64,000 nt of DNA from Apostichopus japonicus (GCF_037975245.1 NC_092579.1:7191001-7255000); one strand, 5' to 3'; positions 22,487 through 36,300 are shown, numbered from the stretch's first letter. A program made the numbers and translations. The notes: generated from the sequence alone by a model not told the origin.

Positions 22487-24266
22487 AATGTATAGGGATA
22501 ACGTCACGCAACCGTATTGCTGCAAAACAATAGGCCTTTCGTTTCGGAGGTGAACAAATGAAACGAATGCAATCAGTTATTCACATTATGCCCCTACTTC
22601 CAGTTCCCGGTTTTATAAGGTTGAAATAATGTGTGGATCTTACGGTTGCAGCTATTATATCTATACGCAGCCACTGGAGGTTCTTGTGGCTATGTTATGC
22701 TATACACCTCCATTAGTAACGTTAGTACGGCTAGGCTATGTAGCCTATCAAGTAATTACTTCGTTCATAAAATGAACTTGCTTTTGGGATGTAATCTATT
22801 TATGATTATTTTGTTGTTGTTGTTGTTAGAAACGGTTTAAGCAAAAGGTTAATTGATGGCTATCAAATTGCTCCTGACGTTTCATGTCAAAATTTTAATA
22901 ATGTTAATAATCTTAAAGTTTTGTTGAGTGTTATCTCATTTAATTTCAGCCGAACTTTTGACGTTTTATCTCAAAAATGTATTTCTTTTTAGGCAATATT
23001 CCAAATTTTGACAGATTACGAGATTACAATCGGATCACTTGATTGTTCAATTGCTCATGGTCCGCTGTCAGCTTCATGAGTATTTTTTTATTATGGGAAA
23101 TTCGAGACTTTGTCTGAATCTACACACATAGACCATTCGTATCGTAAAATGTTGAACCATTAAATTTTATTATTATTATTTTTGAAACAATAAACCATTT
23201 ATATATGATGTTGCGTGAAACAGAGTTGTATTTACATAAATTATAGAAGCAAATCAATATATATCTACAAAAATAGTGAAATCGGACGAGGCTCTCTTCA
23301 TAAGAAGAGAGCAATACACGAAAAAACATCTACCCCGTACCATTACCATTTTGGTAAGCAGTTTGTTAAAAAAAAATATTAAAAAATCTCTTTGATATCC
23401 CTAAGAAAATTATAGTTTATTTAATTACCGATATAACCACTTAGAACTTTGTTTGTTTTCTTAGTGTAAATTTACAACTTAATTATTTATGACTTGTTTA
23501 TGACAAATTGTTTAAATATTCCTTCATGCATATTCAATTGAAACCCAAATCTGTAACATAGCTCGCTTAAAACTATACTTGAGCGATGCCTCACCGTGTT
23601 CTTGACGGAACAAACGCAGGCTATTGAGAATTCGTCGGCGGATTTGAAAAGGCTCCTCCATCAGTATCGCACGTAGGAAATATTTCACCCCCATCACCCC
23701 CCTCCCCCACCCGCCCTCTCAGTTGAAGGGACATAGCCAGGGGGAGCAATGGAAGCAACCCCCCCCCCCTTGAAGTATCACGAAAAATAACATTTAACTA
23801 AAAGCAGGAAATATTATTAACTCTACAGCCTTGCAGTATGACCCACTTTAGCAGAAAGTGCTTTTCTTGGACTCAATTTACATCAATTCAGAGGAATATT
23901 TTGTAAAAGAACATTTTTATCAATGGAAAGGGTAACAGTTGTTGATTTCATATCTGATAAATTTAACTAATTTTGGGTAAATTATGTATGCAAATATGCA
24001 AACTAGGTGCCAAAATAGCTTATTTTGGAATACATACTACTAATAGTAATAAACTTTTTAGCTTATTTGGAATACAAACTACCAATAGTAATAAACTGTT
24101 TGATTTTTGTGTATTTTAAGATATTTTAAAATAGTTTTATCTAAAATATTTTCTATCATTTGAGGCCAAATTTGTGGAAATTGGTTGGAAACTGATCGAG
24201 ATATAAGGATTGGCATAAGAATTGGAGGAACGCCCCCTTCTCCAGGCTATACCATACATAAACAAT
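22487..24266. other. Non-coding stretch
   Basis: AT-rich DNA with no supported exon. It includes C-tracts near 23696-23712 and 23760-23769, and a duplicated phrase ATACxxACTAxxAATAGTAATAAAC at about 24031 and 24071. Confidence 0.4.
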
Positions 24267-24731
24267 ACACGTATATGGCAAGCCATGTGGGACAAACACC
24301 GCATAATATATCCGCGTATTAATTCGAATATATACGCGTATTAATTGTACATGTGTAAAGTTTCGCTTTTTGAAGCGATCTCGCGAACCCGCCAAAACAT
24401 TTATCATTGGTATATGTACACAGCAAGAGCGGAATTGTTTTTTCGTGTATGTTCTAATTAATCCGTGCATATATTGGATTTAATCACCATATGTATTTTA
24501 TTTAATACGTGTATATTTTCGAATTAATACGTGTATATATTCGAATTAATACGTGTATATATTCGAATTAATACGTGGATATATTGGAATTAATACGCGG
24601 ATATATTTAAGCCATATGATTGGCTCATAATATATTCGCGTATGCATTCCAATTAATACGCGTATGAATTCCAATTAATACGCGGATATATTATGCAGTG
24701 TTTGTCCCATATGGCTTGCCATACACGTATG
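24267..24731. mobile_element. MITE with long inverted arms and 22-bp subrepeats
   Basis: The left arm (about 24267-24347) contains GGCAAGCCATGTGGGACAAA, then GCATAATATATCCGCG. The right arm (about 24640-24731) is its inverse, with a few differences. Between the arms lies an array at about 24500-24610 of the 22-bp unit ATTCGAATTAATACGTGTAT plus AT, with variants GTGGATAT and GCGGATAT. No coding frame; arm length and composition suit a non-autonomous DNA transposon. No target duplication was found with confidence. Confidence 0.65.
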
Positions 24732-25293
24732 TACAATACACGTATATACACACATAATGTGCCCATATCGAAAATATTTCTTACAACGGATTGGTGGCGC
24801 TATGCCGATATTCGTTGCTTTATTTTTGTAAGGAAGCTTGTAAAGAACTTAATAATTATTACATTATTGCAAAAGGGTGTAGGGTGACCGACAAGAGCTT
24901 TTCAACTTTTTTTCGGTTTTTGGACGGGTTTTTGGCAATATTCCGATGATAATTTAAATTTCCAACTCTCCGTAGCCATAGCTCATCGCCAGGGTAGTTT
25001 TTATATGTGTTGGGCTTGTTCTAGAACATTTATGAAGGTACTGGCCTGTTTCTAAGTGGAGCCTAGATTTTCTTAATAAAAAAAAAGTTCCTTTGTAAAT
25101 TTCTTTGTACATAATGGCGCTCCGTTAAGTGTAATAATGCTCCCGTTGTGAAAGTTGCCCCTTTTAAAATTCTCCACCCACCCCTCTTTCAAAATTCCCG
25201 GCTTCGTCCCTGCCCAATTGAAGTTGGTCGAGCAATGATGTGTCACAACGTCCGTAGTTTTGCAGTTTATGAAAACAACTTTACTCTACCCTA

Positions 25294-25299
25294 TTTATT
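25294..25299 (-). terminator. Candidate polyadenylation signal of the PH-domain gene
   Basis: TTTATT on the plus strand reads AATAAA on the minus strand, about 205 bases beyond the stop codon at 25504. It is the closest canonical hexamer I found downstream. Confidence 0.4.
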
Positions 25300-25503
25300 T
25301 ACATGATAGGGCAGTTCCTCCAAAATCCAAGGTCACTAGGTGACTTTGTTCCATCAGTTCCCAAATGACACCATAAAACATTGATCCACATTAATATTCT
25401 CCATCGCTTTTGTACATACAATATTAAATATTTAAAGTCCATCACCTCTGTAGTTAGTACTAGTACTGCTGATATTTCATAATGCTTTGGTCATCGTTCA
25501 TAC

Positions 25504-28500
25504 TCATGGCATAGAAGCTAACAGTGCCCGTAATTCTTCAATTCCCTTTACTTCAGCAGTCCCAGTGTCATCATCGTTCACCTTCTCCTCAAAATGAACA
25601 AGTTCTTTTAATTCTTCAATTGCTGGGCTCGATTTTCTCCTCAGTTTTTCTGGCTGTCTGAAATTTTCATACATTGGGTCATTTGTTTCATCCGAGTTCG
25701 GTTCTCCCGTTGTTTCACTGATGCCTTCGTCCTCGCTGTGCGCATGCGTAGCAGGGACGTCATAATCTGGTGACTCATCAACAGAAGTCGAGTCCACACC
25801 GGAACTGGCCGAAATTGGCCGAGCGTCTACCATATGGTCTGCTAAATCTTGATCGTGGTCTCCATCATTGAATACATCCCCCTCCTCCTCCTCCTGCTTC
25901 TCCTGATTAGCCAGAAAATCGAATGAATTTATCGCATCTTCTTCATCTGAAAAATGTCTCGATGAACTCTGTGATGAATTTCTCCAGAATTTAAGATTTG
26001 ACTTCCGTCTCTGTAGTTCATCTCTGTAACAAATAAACATAGACGTTACCATAGAAACCTCGAATACAGAGGTGGTATGACAGAGGCAAGTTCGTGTCAC
26101 ACCTTTTTTTTGTTGCAAACATAAAGTCAGAAAAATGAAATTTTTGACCCTAAAATGGTCAAGTCCACCTCATACATACCTTATGGTCCAACCCATCCCC
26201 ATACACACACACACCAACCCATATTGTTAGCTCAGTAGTTAACACCAGTGCCTTTCAATCGTAAGGTCCCGAGTCCGAGTCACTCCAAGGTTAATGTAGG
26301 CCTATGTCGAGTTGTTGACAATTGACAATAATAATCATGGACGATATGAATCTAAGAGACTGACTTCGATCAGCTTGCGGCTATGATAAGCCAATGATGG
26401 CTTCTTCGCGAGTTCATGCTTGCAGGAGCATCTAAAACACATACATACATACATACATACATACATACATACATACATACATACATACATACATACATAC
26501 ATACATACATACATACATACATACATACATACATACATACATACATACATACATACATACATACATACATACATACATACATACATACATACATACATAC
26601 ATACATACATACATACATACATACATACATACATACATACATACATACATACATACATACATACATACATACATACATACATACATACATACATACATAC
26701 ATACATACATACATACATACATACATACATACATACATACATACATACATACATACATACATACATACATACATACATACATACATACATAACACAACAC
26801 ATTTCAGTTCAGTGCCCCCAAGGGATATGAGGCGGGTACCAGTTCAAATACCATATAAATGTGCAATAAATGGTCCAAGAATTACAATATCTCATATCTC
26901 TCTTTCTTTTCCTTGATTAATGCTAAATCTAAACATTTGATAATTACTCTATTTTCTTTGTTTCTTCTTCTTTTTCTGGTAATTCTGCTGTGTCTGAAAA
27001 TCGTTGCATCATCACTTCCTTCAAAGCGTCCAGCCATTGGAGTGACTGCTCCTGGGATGGTGATTGCTGTATGGACAATATATAGAAACCACATGAAAGT
27101 ATCGCTACCATATGATATTACACAGTTATCATGTCACAGTTGCATTTCGTGTTAAACATAATACATAGAACAATTTGCATAATGCAGTTAAACTTGCTCA
27201 ATGTGTATATGGTCATTTACATAGAACAATCAAAAATCAAAATGACTATATAGACTACCCAGTACGAGCGCAACCACGCATACTTCTGGGGGGGGGGGGG
27301 CTTTAAAATAATTTCCTCACTGACAGACAGAATATTACAAACAATCCTAGTGTACAATACATTCGACCCTGAGCCCTTCCCCTCGACGACATAACACCTT
27401 AGCTCCCCCTCCCCCAGTACAAAAAAGTGGTTGCGCGTACAAAATTTAGCTATGCAGTCCTTTCATCAAAAGTAACAATGAATTCGACATGAAGTCACAC
27501 GACTGCGCAGTTTTCAAATAACATATTTATATTGCATTACAATTGTCTGCATGTCACGGACAAAATGATGGTGTAAAAATGCCTACGTTGCGTGATCAGT
27601 TATTGAAATGAAGCTAAACTTAGCCGATGGCTGAGTTCGTGCAACATTGGAACATATAGTGGAACATTAGACTTGAAATAAGGGAGCTGATGTCAACATG
27701 AAATTGGTGTAAAAGGAGTGTTCCATATATTTAACATACTCAAAAGGTGATACATCTGACAAACATTAACAGTTATCACCTGTAATTAATTTAATAACGT
27801 TAGTATACATATCAATATTGAAACTGCCGAAATTTATTGTGAGGTACGTTGGTTTCAATGTAACTCCCTGGCATGAATTATCTCGACGTGTTTATGACGT
27901 CAGAGAAATATTAATATATAGAGTAGAACCTAAGAGAGGAATCTTTATTCATTCTAGTATTATACTAGAGGGCGTTAACAATTAATTTACATGTTACTGG
28001 TAAACTGTGTAAGTTGTATGACAAAAGTTTTAGTATTGAGGTTACGGAATGCAATAATGGGATATGGGATAGGGGAGGGGGGGGGGTGTTTAGCTTCCGT
28101 TAAAATTCTCGCAGTTGCTAAATTACTGCCAGCTTTCACTTGTAGATGCAGTATTTGCTCAAAGTGACCTTTGATCGTCCAATTTACAACGTGATTATTC
28201 ATTATACCGAGAAAAAAGGTGGGCATAATATATTCATTATAACGTAGGTGTACTGACATGCGCAGAGAGATAAAATTGACATATTTTATGTGAGATTAAA
28301 TGTGAGACAGTTCCGTATGTAGTAAAGGTGGTAATACTTACGAAAACTATTGATTTATTCATGGTGACGATTTCGAAAGCGTTCTTAGCATGCCCCTGAG
28401 AAGTGAGAGCTCTCACCGCCTGTAACTGCATCAGGTCAAAACAATCTATGAAAACATTGTCCTATGCAGGAAAAAGGAAATAAAATATTTGAAAAATACA

Positions 28501-31053
28501 CCTTTGTCATGAGGATTAGAATTGCCCTTTCAAGTATAGAAACCCTCTGATGGCAATTTTATTGGTGAAATTTACATTGAAATACTTTTCAGTCCGTAGC
28601 GTGGTCAGTTTTTTTGCAATGAGGAACAGTTGGAACGGGTGGTGGGTGAAGATGGTGTGGGAGGGGTCATCAAACGGGTTTGCCGTGTTGACATCACCCT
28701 GTTTTCGTGTGGATGTCTCTATACATGTGACTATAAGGAAGAGCCATGCGTGTGCTATGTTCTTCAGTAGTTAATCTTCCCTACATCATTTTAATAATCT
28801 GGTTGTTTGACGTCTGCCAAGAGACTTTAGCCCTTTCTTATCAAGTAAGTATTTATAGTACTGACTTTATTATATGTCGGGGAATCATCGATGTTTAGTA
28901 GAGGTAAATAATATTTCTAATCGACAGTAAACATAATCTATTTAGATATCAGGCTATGGGCTTCGTAACGCTGTAGAACTGAGGTAAAAGAGGTGGTCCC
29001 TTGGGCTGCAGGAATTCACCGGGATAGATCAGCCAAGTCGATGCTGTACGAGCGAATAGTACGTGGAAAACCGTGTAGGTTCGTATAGAACGTGACAGTG
29101 ACGAAGGGAATCGTGATACACACGTGACAATGATCACACAGTCACAGTATCGATGCAAGATGACCGGGGTTGAGAGCGTATCAGTCGTTCGGTTGTTTGG
29201 TTTTTCGTGCCCCAGGTTCTTTCCTGGGTGACTGTTCTTAAAAAGTACATACTTCGTGACAGTGGCGGAGACAAAGGAATAGGGGGCGTAGTGCTAAAAT
29301 GTTACAAAGTTAGTTAGTATACGTTAGGTTTAGGAGAGGTGAAGTGCGTAAGCACACTGGAGACACAGATAAGAGGGTAGCGAGGTAAAACGTTTACTGC
29401 GACGCTATATAATCCTCACGTATATAAGGAAGTGATAATTGGAGTAGGCAGTGATTGTTGGAGCAGGCAGTTGTTCCACAACAACTCCCTGGTTGGAGTA
29501 AACAAACGACATATTTTACTGCAGGTAATAAAAGGTCATTTATGATCGAACCAAGAAAAGGGCTGTACTGATATAGTTTATCACTATGTACAAATACTGG
29601 TATAGATCCCGGTACTTACGTTTTTGAAAGCTTGTTCGCTTTTGAAACTTAGTAGCCGCCTTCCTGTTAAGACGAACCACTTTTTCTTGCTCTGCAAAAT
29701 ATAAAAAAAATTATACAGGATGTGAATGCCAAAATTATTGCATGGGGGAAAATCATCGAGAACTTAGTGCAATTGAACCAACAAAGTACCAAACATGTGC
29801 AAATATACATTATATACATGGACTTTGTTTCGATATGATCGCACTTTCTGAACGAAACATCACTTAGGACCGTACAATAAGAAGGTTTTTATAGTGAAAT
29901 AAATATACAATAAATACGATAAATTTGCGATCAACACAAGCCATTCGAAGCCGTTAATTCATAGGCATGTTCAACAGTTTAAAATGCAGACGGAAAAACC
30001 ACCACGTATGCCTATTTATTGGCTTTTAAATGATCATTTCTGGCCCGGAATTAAGTCTTGAAATGTAGTAGTTCAAGAGAAATGTAGAAGGAAAAAAATG
30101 GCAAATGTTGAGTAATGCTTCAACGGCCATTCCATATTGCGAGATACGGCTCTAAAATATTTGCGTCGTTAGGCGTCAACAACACCCTACCCCCCTCCCA
30201 CCCCCACCCACCCCCCCCCCCCCATACACGTACGCCATCACCATTGCAAAGATTCATTTTGCCTCTTGCAAGCAATAGAAAACACACAAACCAAAACAAG
30301 CCAGGTTGTAACACTTTCTATTCATACAGTTCACTTCCTCATATTTGCTGGTTAACGAATGACTGAATACGGTACCGTAGTTTATAACTGTTAAGTTTCT
30401 CTTGATTTACGATCGACCTATTGACAATGCGCAAGAATTATTAGTCACAGGCCATTAACCATTAACTCGCCAGAAAATATGTACATTTTTGTTCAACCCT
30501 TTTTTCAACCGATCCCAGTCACCGGTCTGGAAAATGGAACAGACCTTGGGAGAAGGACACGAGGATCCGTCTGAGTGAACTTACATTGTACTGCACTCTG
30601 ATACATGTGTCATGATGTGTGTACATTAATTTATGTAGTGACGATTTCCTCGTGTAGTTTGATACAATGATCTAAATGCATTAGGTCCTATTTCCAGAGT
30701 AATGTTATCCCAAAGTGTGTTTGTTTTAACCTTTTACATCGCACAGTCACATAGTAGGCTAGAAATGGATGTTCATGGGGTCATACCAGAGAAACCAATG
30801 CTTGTTTTGGGGTATGGATGGTGCCACTGCAGGGTATAGGCAGTTGTAGCAGGTGGTAGTGTAGGCTATTAGTGGGAGACCGCACAGGGTGGTAGCATGC
30901 AATACAACTCCTCAGTGTGTACTATCATTGCTTTGCAGACTAGTTGTATGTACCTGCAAGCAGGAACTTGCGAAGAAGCCATCATTGCGTATTGACGATT
31001 CGATTTCATCCTGGTTTTGCCCCATGTTTTGCCCCACGGACAATCAGGGGTAG

Positions 31054-31133
<80 letters not shown>

Positions 31134-33310
31134 TCTAGGTAAATGGTTATTCTTGAACTGTATTTAATCTGCACAAAATACTGTACACACCCAAATTACT
31201 TTACACACCCAATGTGTGTACACAACTCCTCCATTAATGACACACACATTTGGTACACACCCGCATACAGTTCAATAGAACCTATTGTTATTTTGGCTTG
31301 TCATATTTTCAAGTGAATACTAACAGTGTTGACACTGAAACAAATGCCAGTATTACGTCATGTTTACGACAATGTTAACGTCATGTTCACGTCAATATTT
31401 TAAATTCCCTATTTGCATAGTGGTTAACGCCGGTGCCTTTCAATCATAAGGGCCCGAGTTCGAGTCACTCCAAGATTAATGTATGTCGTCCAGTTACAGA
31501 GTTGTTGACAATTCATAATCATGGCCGTTAAAATATGAATCTAAGAGACTGACTTCGTTCAGCTTGCGTCGTTGATAAGCCAATTATGGTTTCTTCGCGA
31601 GTTCCTGGAGGATCTAAAATACATACAATACATACAATGTAACCTGTACTATTACCTATGTGATTTGTGACATTTTACGTAGTTACTGTTAACCCACCCC
31701 CCCCCCTCCACCTTGCAGCACGTTAGACCATTTTCTACACGGAAAAATTGTGAATCTTTGGAAACAAACGCCCCCCCCTCCCGCCCCCCCCTCTTACCTT
31801 ACCCAGCGCTCGAGCCTGTGTGTTGTCATGAGCAACAATCTGAATGCCTTAAACCAAAAAAAAGCTCGGTTGTTTATCAAATTAAACAAGTTAAAAAAAA
31901 CACAAGTAACTTTGGAATCGACAATTAAAGTCAAACATTAAAAAACTAATTAACACCTATCTAAAGTCCTGGGTTTGCCTAAATAACACCATGACTGTAT
32001 GACGTTTTGCGATCGTGACATTGAAGGCACTTGCTTGGATATATGATACGCTAACACGGAGTACGTCACGTGCTCCTTCGTGGTTGGTATATGTTTTGTG
32101 TCTCTTAGTTGATATAAACGGCTAATTCTTTTATAAACATGTCTATAAATATGCCATACAAGAAGTTAGTACAACAAACCTTTGATCTATAGGTCACGCA
32201 GGCCGAGTATCTCAACGATATATATGAAGTGTTTTCTTTTATTATCTTTTTACTATAATCTTTTTAACTGGGTAATAACTATTAATATTTAGATTTAATA
32301 TTTCTTTCACTTTCAAAGACGTTGTTATGTAGTTTTCTTCATCCCCTAAGTCATATAAGTTTATAGCGTAAAAGGCGAAGAAAACACGACCACAAGATAA
32401 CCCTATATATTCATATATATTCATATTGCTCGCCCCCCCCCCCTCCCGACTTCCCACACCACCCCCCCCCTCTTTTGCTAGAGAATCAAATTGTTGTCAC
32501 CCGACAGTTCCTCTAACTTTAACACTGAAACATGCAGTGTCCGACCCTCGACCTAGCATTTTCCAGCACTGATGCATTAAGAAGTCTCATTTTATCTATC
32601 TTATTCGCTCTCAACAATGTAGAGGATCTGAACATGTTTGCTAGTTTTTAAGATCCATCTTGCATAGCGTTTTTAGCAGACTAAATTTACAGGTAATCCT
32701 GATAACCTTTGACTACACCACCCTATAAGACTACCAGTATAACTACTATACATCTGACTATACGGCTCTATAAGACTATACACAGTGGCGTAGGAAGGTA
32801 CTTTTGAGTGGGGGGGGGGGCTGAAGACTGATGGCCGGCATGGGGGAGGGGTCTAAGGGGAGGGGGCGTCCCCCTACCCTTTGGATTTTTTTTGCGTTTC
32901 CAGGTGGCCTCAGATGCAATTTGGTGCAATATAGCACACTTCAACACCCACTCCATTTTGTAAATAATTTTGCATTTTCACCTGGCCTTAGATGCAATTT
33001 GGTGCTCCAAATGAGATTTTTTTCTCATTTGGAAATGAAAAAGGGGTTTTCTGACTTGCGAAGCGGGGGGGGGGGGGCGGAATGATACTTCCGCCCCACC
33101 ATAATTTTCACTGGGGGGCTGGCGCCCCCAGCCCCCCGGTTCCTACGCCCTTGACTATACATCTGTTTACGTAGCCTATGTTTAGTTAATATATTGTATA
33201 TAGATAACTGCGTTTCAAAGAAGACTTACCTTCATGCTACCGCCCATTATGCGTCGACTTAAGAAACCCTGCATCAAAGGACCGTTTGATTTCGTCTGAG
33301 CACCTTCCAT
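25504..33310 (-). CDS. PH-domain protein, 303 residues, five coding exons
   Basis: Exons, minus strand: 33310-33230, 29691-29620, 28461-28342, 27066-26948, 26023-25504. All introns are GT-AG, phases 0,0,0,2 agree, and the total is 912 nt. Residues about 10-118 form a pleckstrin-homology domain: the start MQGFLSRR, strand KKKWFVLTGRRLLSF, strand AFEIVTMNKSIVF, and the C-terminal helix with its invariant Trp in SLQWLDALKEVM. PH domains bind phosphoinositides or proteins at membranes. The rest (about 131-303) is acidic, Ser-rich and disordered. It has a basic RRKSSP phosphosite-like motif, DPMYENF (a YxN motif of the Grb2-SH2 type) and a Leu-rich tail, ELRALLASMP. This suggests a small signalling adaptor; I cannot assign an orthologue. 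A splice acceptor at 33376 implies an upstream 5'-UTR exon. The donor of exon 4 (GTAATT) is the weakest site; reading through it ends at a TAA one codon later. Confidence 0.8.
26226..26437 (+). mobile_element. tRNA-derived SINE, copy 1
   Basis: The head GTTAGCTCAGTAGTTAACAC resembles a tRNA A-box region. CGAGTCCGAGTCACTCC about 35 bases later stands in for the B box. The 3' body contains GATAAGCCAATGATGGCTTC (a small hairpin) and TTCGCGAGTTC, and ends directly in the (ACAT)n tract. It lies in the last intron of the PH-domain gene, antisense to it. Confidence 0.7.
26438..26790. repeat. (ACAT)n microsatellite, about 88 units
   Basis: An almost uninterrupted run of about 353 bases of the tetramer, forming the expanded 3' tail of the adjacent SINE. 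All open frames across it (repeating Tyr-Ile-His-Thr or Met-Tyr-Val-Cys) are artefacts. Confidence 0.98.
29464..29491. repeat. Short hairpin repeat, copy 2 of 3
   Basis: CAGGCAGTTGTTCCACAACA with following ACTCCCTG forms a hairpin. Read on the minus strand it is CCAGGGAGTTGTTGTGGAAC..., matching the palindromes at 5455 and 39165. It lies in an intron of the PH-domain gene, just upstream of its second exon's far side. Confidence 0.6.
30944..30993 (-). mobile_element. 3' fragment of a SINE, minus orientation
   Basis: TGCAAGCAGGAACTTGCGAA followed by GAAGCCAT matches the inverse of the 3' body of the SINE copies at 26226 and 62211. Only this end remains. Confidence 0.5.
31053..31130. repeat. 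(TA)n palindromic tract
   Basis: Two TA runs separated by TTACTACA form a self-complementary tract of about 78 bases in an intron of the PH-domain gene. Confidence 0.9.
31415..31639 (+). mobile_element. tRNA-derived SINE, copy 2
   Basis: The head GCATAGTGGTTAACGCCGGT and B-box-like GAGTTCGAGTCACTCC are closer to a tRNA than copy 1. The body matches copy 1 through AAGAGACTGACTTCG and TTCGCGAGTTC, and ends in a short ACATACAATACATACA tail. Lies in the first coding intron of the PH-domain gene. Confidence 0.7.
32775..33161. mobile_element. hAT-type MITE, 371 bp, longer copy
   Basis: The element at 32783-33153 begins CAGTGGCGTAGGAAGG and ends GGTTCCTACGCCCTTG. The exact octamer ACTATACA flanks it (32775-32782 and 33154-33161). 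It is nearly identical to the 253-bp copy at 22226, plus about 118 bp containing AAATGAGATTTTTTTCTCATTT. It inserted just downstream of the first coding exon of the PH-domain gene. No coding capacity. Confidence 0.88.
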
Positions 33311-33375
33311 TTTGGGAAAACCCCGAACGAAGTTCGGCAACTTTTAGGTTTAATAACAGCTCTGACTTCTTCTCC

Positions 33376-36300
33376 CTGTAAGTAAATAGAGTCACACTTA
33401 ATCGTTTTGTAATGGATGAACTTCCGGCTTCAATTTTAGTATTGTTCATGAAAGTTTATTGCGCTTCGGTAAATAATACTTTAAAGTACATATAGTGTAT
33501 ACTCAAAACTTCCCAAGGATACTTGGAGCGATAGGCAGTCATTGCTATATTTAACTAAATATACGTAGACAAGAATCTAACCAGTGATCTTTGGCTAATA
33601 AAAACAAAATTACCTCTATTTGCGACCAAAATAATTAAAACCATGTGTCATGGCTCATGGAGGCAGACGTTTATTGTCCACTCATTGTTGATCAATATTT
33701 CGGGGGAAATCCCAAAATTTTGCGATAGATGTGGAATTACAAGTCACCGTCTGATACCAAAAATAGGAAGTTTCGGGTTTTGATGTGGTTCAGTGGTTGT
33801 ATATATGACAATGGTACTGCAACGTTGTAACGATCTCCTGCAACAGTCCACTTATGGTTAACCATTATAGACTTGGACGAATCGTCACATCATGTATTGT
33901 TCATTTCATGAGTTCTGAGACAAACTTGTGACAGTGTCTCCTGCGTGATGCATCTATATACAAATTGAATCAGTAACACATTTAACTATAGGAATATAAC
34001 CTTAATAATACAAGTAAGTGGAAATGTCTCTCAACACAACAGATATTCTCATTATATAGTGATGCAATAGTGATCATAATTTACCAATTTTCAATTACAA
34101 TGGTAAGGCATGCACAGTCGTTAATGAATGTCACAAACTCGGCCTCCTTATTTCTGTACTGGAAAATGACTTATATCTGTACAAATGCCAACGATAAGAA
34201 AACTATAGCACCAAAAATTTAGCGACAAGGCGCACATACATGTAAGGTAATAATGGAATCACTGTATTGCACAAGCGCGCGAGAATTAGCACGCGCACAT
34301 ACACACAGACACCAATACTTCTGTCACACTTCTGCGTTAAAAAATATTTCCTTGTTCTCTATAGGCTATAAAATATGTAACGGTATATTCAACAGCGTGA
34401 CGTCAAATTCTTCAATGCCATTTCGCTTAACTTAATAATTTCACTCGTTTTAAAAAAAAATAATTACACAGCAGTTTCGAATTCATACTTATTTCAGTGA
34501 AATTATAAATGAGCGTTCAAAGCAAATGCAATGAATACTCTCATCGAGTTTCCTGGTTGATAAAGTCACCAATTTAGGTATTACTCATCTAGTTCGAAAT
34601 TGAAAGTTTCTATACATGTGAGGTCAACAATTATCTGATTATATAGCAGACAAAAACACTACTTTCAAATTTGAACAAAAAGGGTTTATCTGAAGCTCTT
34701 TACCGACGCGGAAAAAAATTACTGAAAAACATGTTCTATTTTACTCCATATCTTTTAAAGACCTCTTATTTATATAAAGTAGCGACGGATGTCAACTTTC
34801 ATTTATTTGGTTGTTTTTCTTTCTTATTGGTTCTGAAATTTAAAGCAGGGGGAACAGTTCCGAAAAGAATAAAAAGATCCATTCATCTCTAAGAGGAAAA
34901 ACTAACGTAGAAAGTACACGTACAGCAGTAGTGTTTTGTTCATAGATCTATGTTCCATGGAACACACAGATATAAATCACCAAGGTATGGGTTTGATGGT
35001 TTCATTGTTAGACGAAAGCGAAACCATGATGCAGATAACAAATGTAATTATTCCAAATTAAGAAGATATTCTGAATTCATAGACTGCGTAGAGTCCTATA
35101 GTAGTTTAAACGTGATGGTAACTTTGCTGTACAGGCTAGCTCAGTATGTCTAGTACAGGGGTTTTATCACTATAGGTGAAAACTATTTTCTTGTATAGGC
35201 TATAAAAAAAGTCTGAATTATGAACGTGGTAATTTTTGTGGAAATACTCCATACTGTGTGCACTAAAGTTGAATTTATATATTTAATGTTGTGATTTCAG
35301 TATAAACCGTAGAGGTGAACTATATGTAGTATGAGAGCGAGCGTTAGTTGATCCGTGGCTCTATAGTTATTATAGGCTATAGCCTATACTTTGTAGGCCA
35401 ACAGGAAAACCAATATATCGGAAAGCCTTGAAAGTGACACGTGGAAATGGTTTAATAAGAAATGACCGGTCAAATTTTCACAATGTCAGTTTCATTACCC
35501 CCCCCCCCCCAAGAATAAGGAGGAAATTATTACTATAACGGACCGCAGGCTTTTGTATTTTGACGGCCGAAATGTAACAAGCCACTGCATTCATACAATG
35601 ATACCAAGAAATGGACATTACTTAACTTTACAATGTATATAATGAAATGAGACGGCAAATCCTGCCTACAAAAAATATGACCCAGCAGGAAATTACTACA
35701 TATAGGGGCAAAGCAACGGTCGTGCTAATGTGTAGTGCTAGATGTATTGTGACGCATATAACTGTATAATATTCGCGTATAACGGGATAGCTTTATGAGC
35801 ATACGCCATATATATACCTATTGCTAACAAAGTGGTTAACTTATAATAATATTAAATAATAATAATATATTATTATTATAATAATAAAATGATTAATATT
35901 TGACAGACTTAATTCTAAAACATTCATCATCATTCTAAGAGGCAGCTACTTTGGTAGCGTGTTCACCATATATAAACAGCGTTTGCAATTCAACTAACGT
36001 ATACAAGTATGGCCGTTCAAATGTAGGCCTATATACCGTAGGCTTTCTACAGTAAAACATGTGGATTATCTTATTATCAATGTATATAGAGGAAAACATA
36101 AATAAATAAAAGAAGTGGAACTTTTCAGTGAATAATCCAAAGATTTGAGATGTAGCCTATACAAGTCCCAAAGCTAGGGATAAAACAGCCGAAATCTAGA
36201 CATAAAGTATCGAAATTGAAGTCTAAGCACCAGTCATTTTTTTTATTTCCTATATATTATATCACAATATAATTAAGCCAACAGGTAATTTGAGCAGGTA

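Noticed and set aside
23717-25210. Possible transposon from AGGGACATAGCCAGG to GGCTTCGTCCCTG
   Set aside because: The ends are only loosely similar and the flanks give no target duplication.
26335-26916. Five long open frames of repeated MYVC or THTYI on both strands
   Set aside because: They are read-through of the (ACAT)n microsatellite. No start context, domain or splice evidence.
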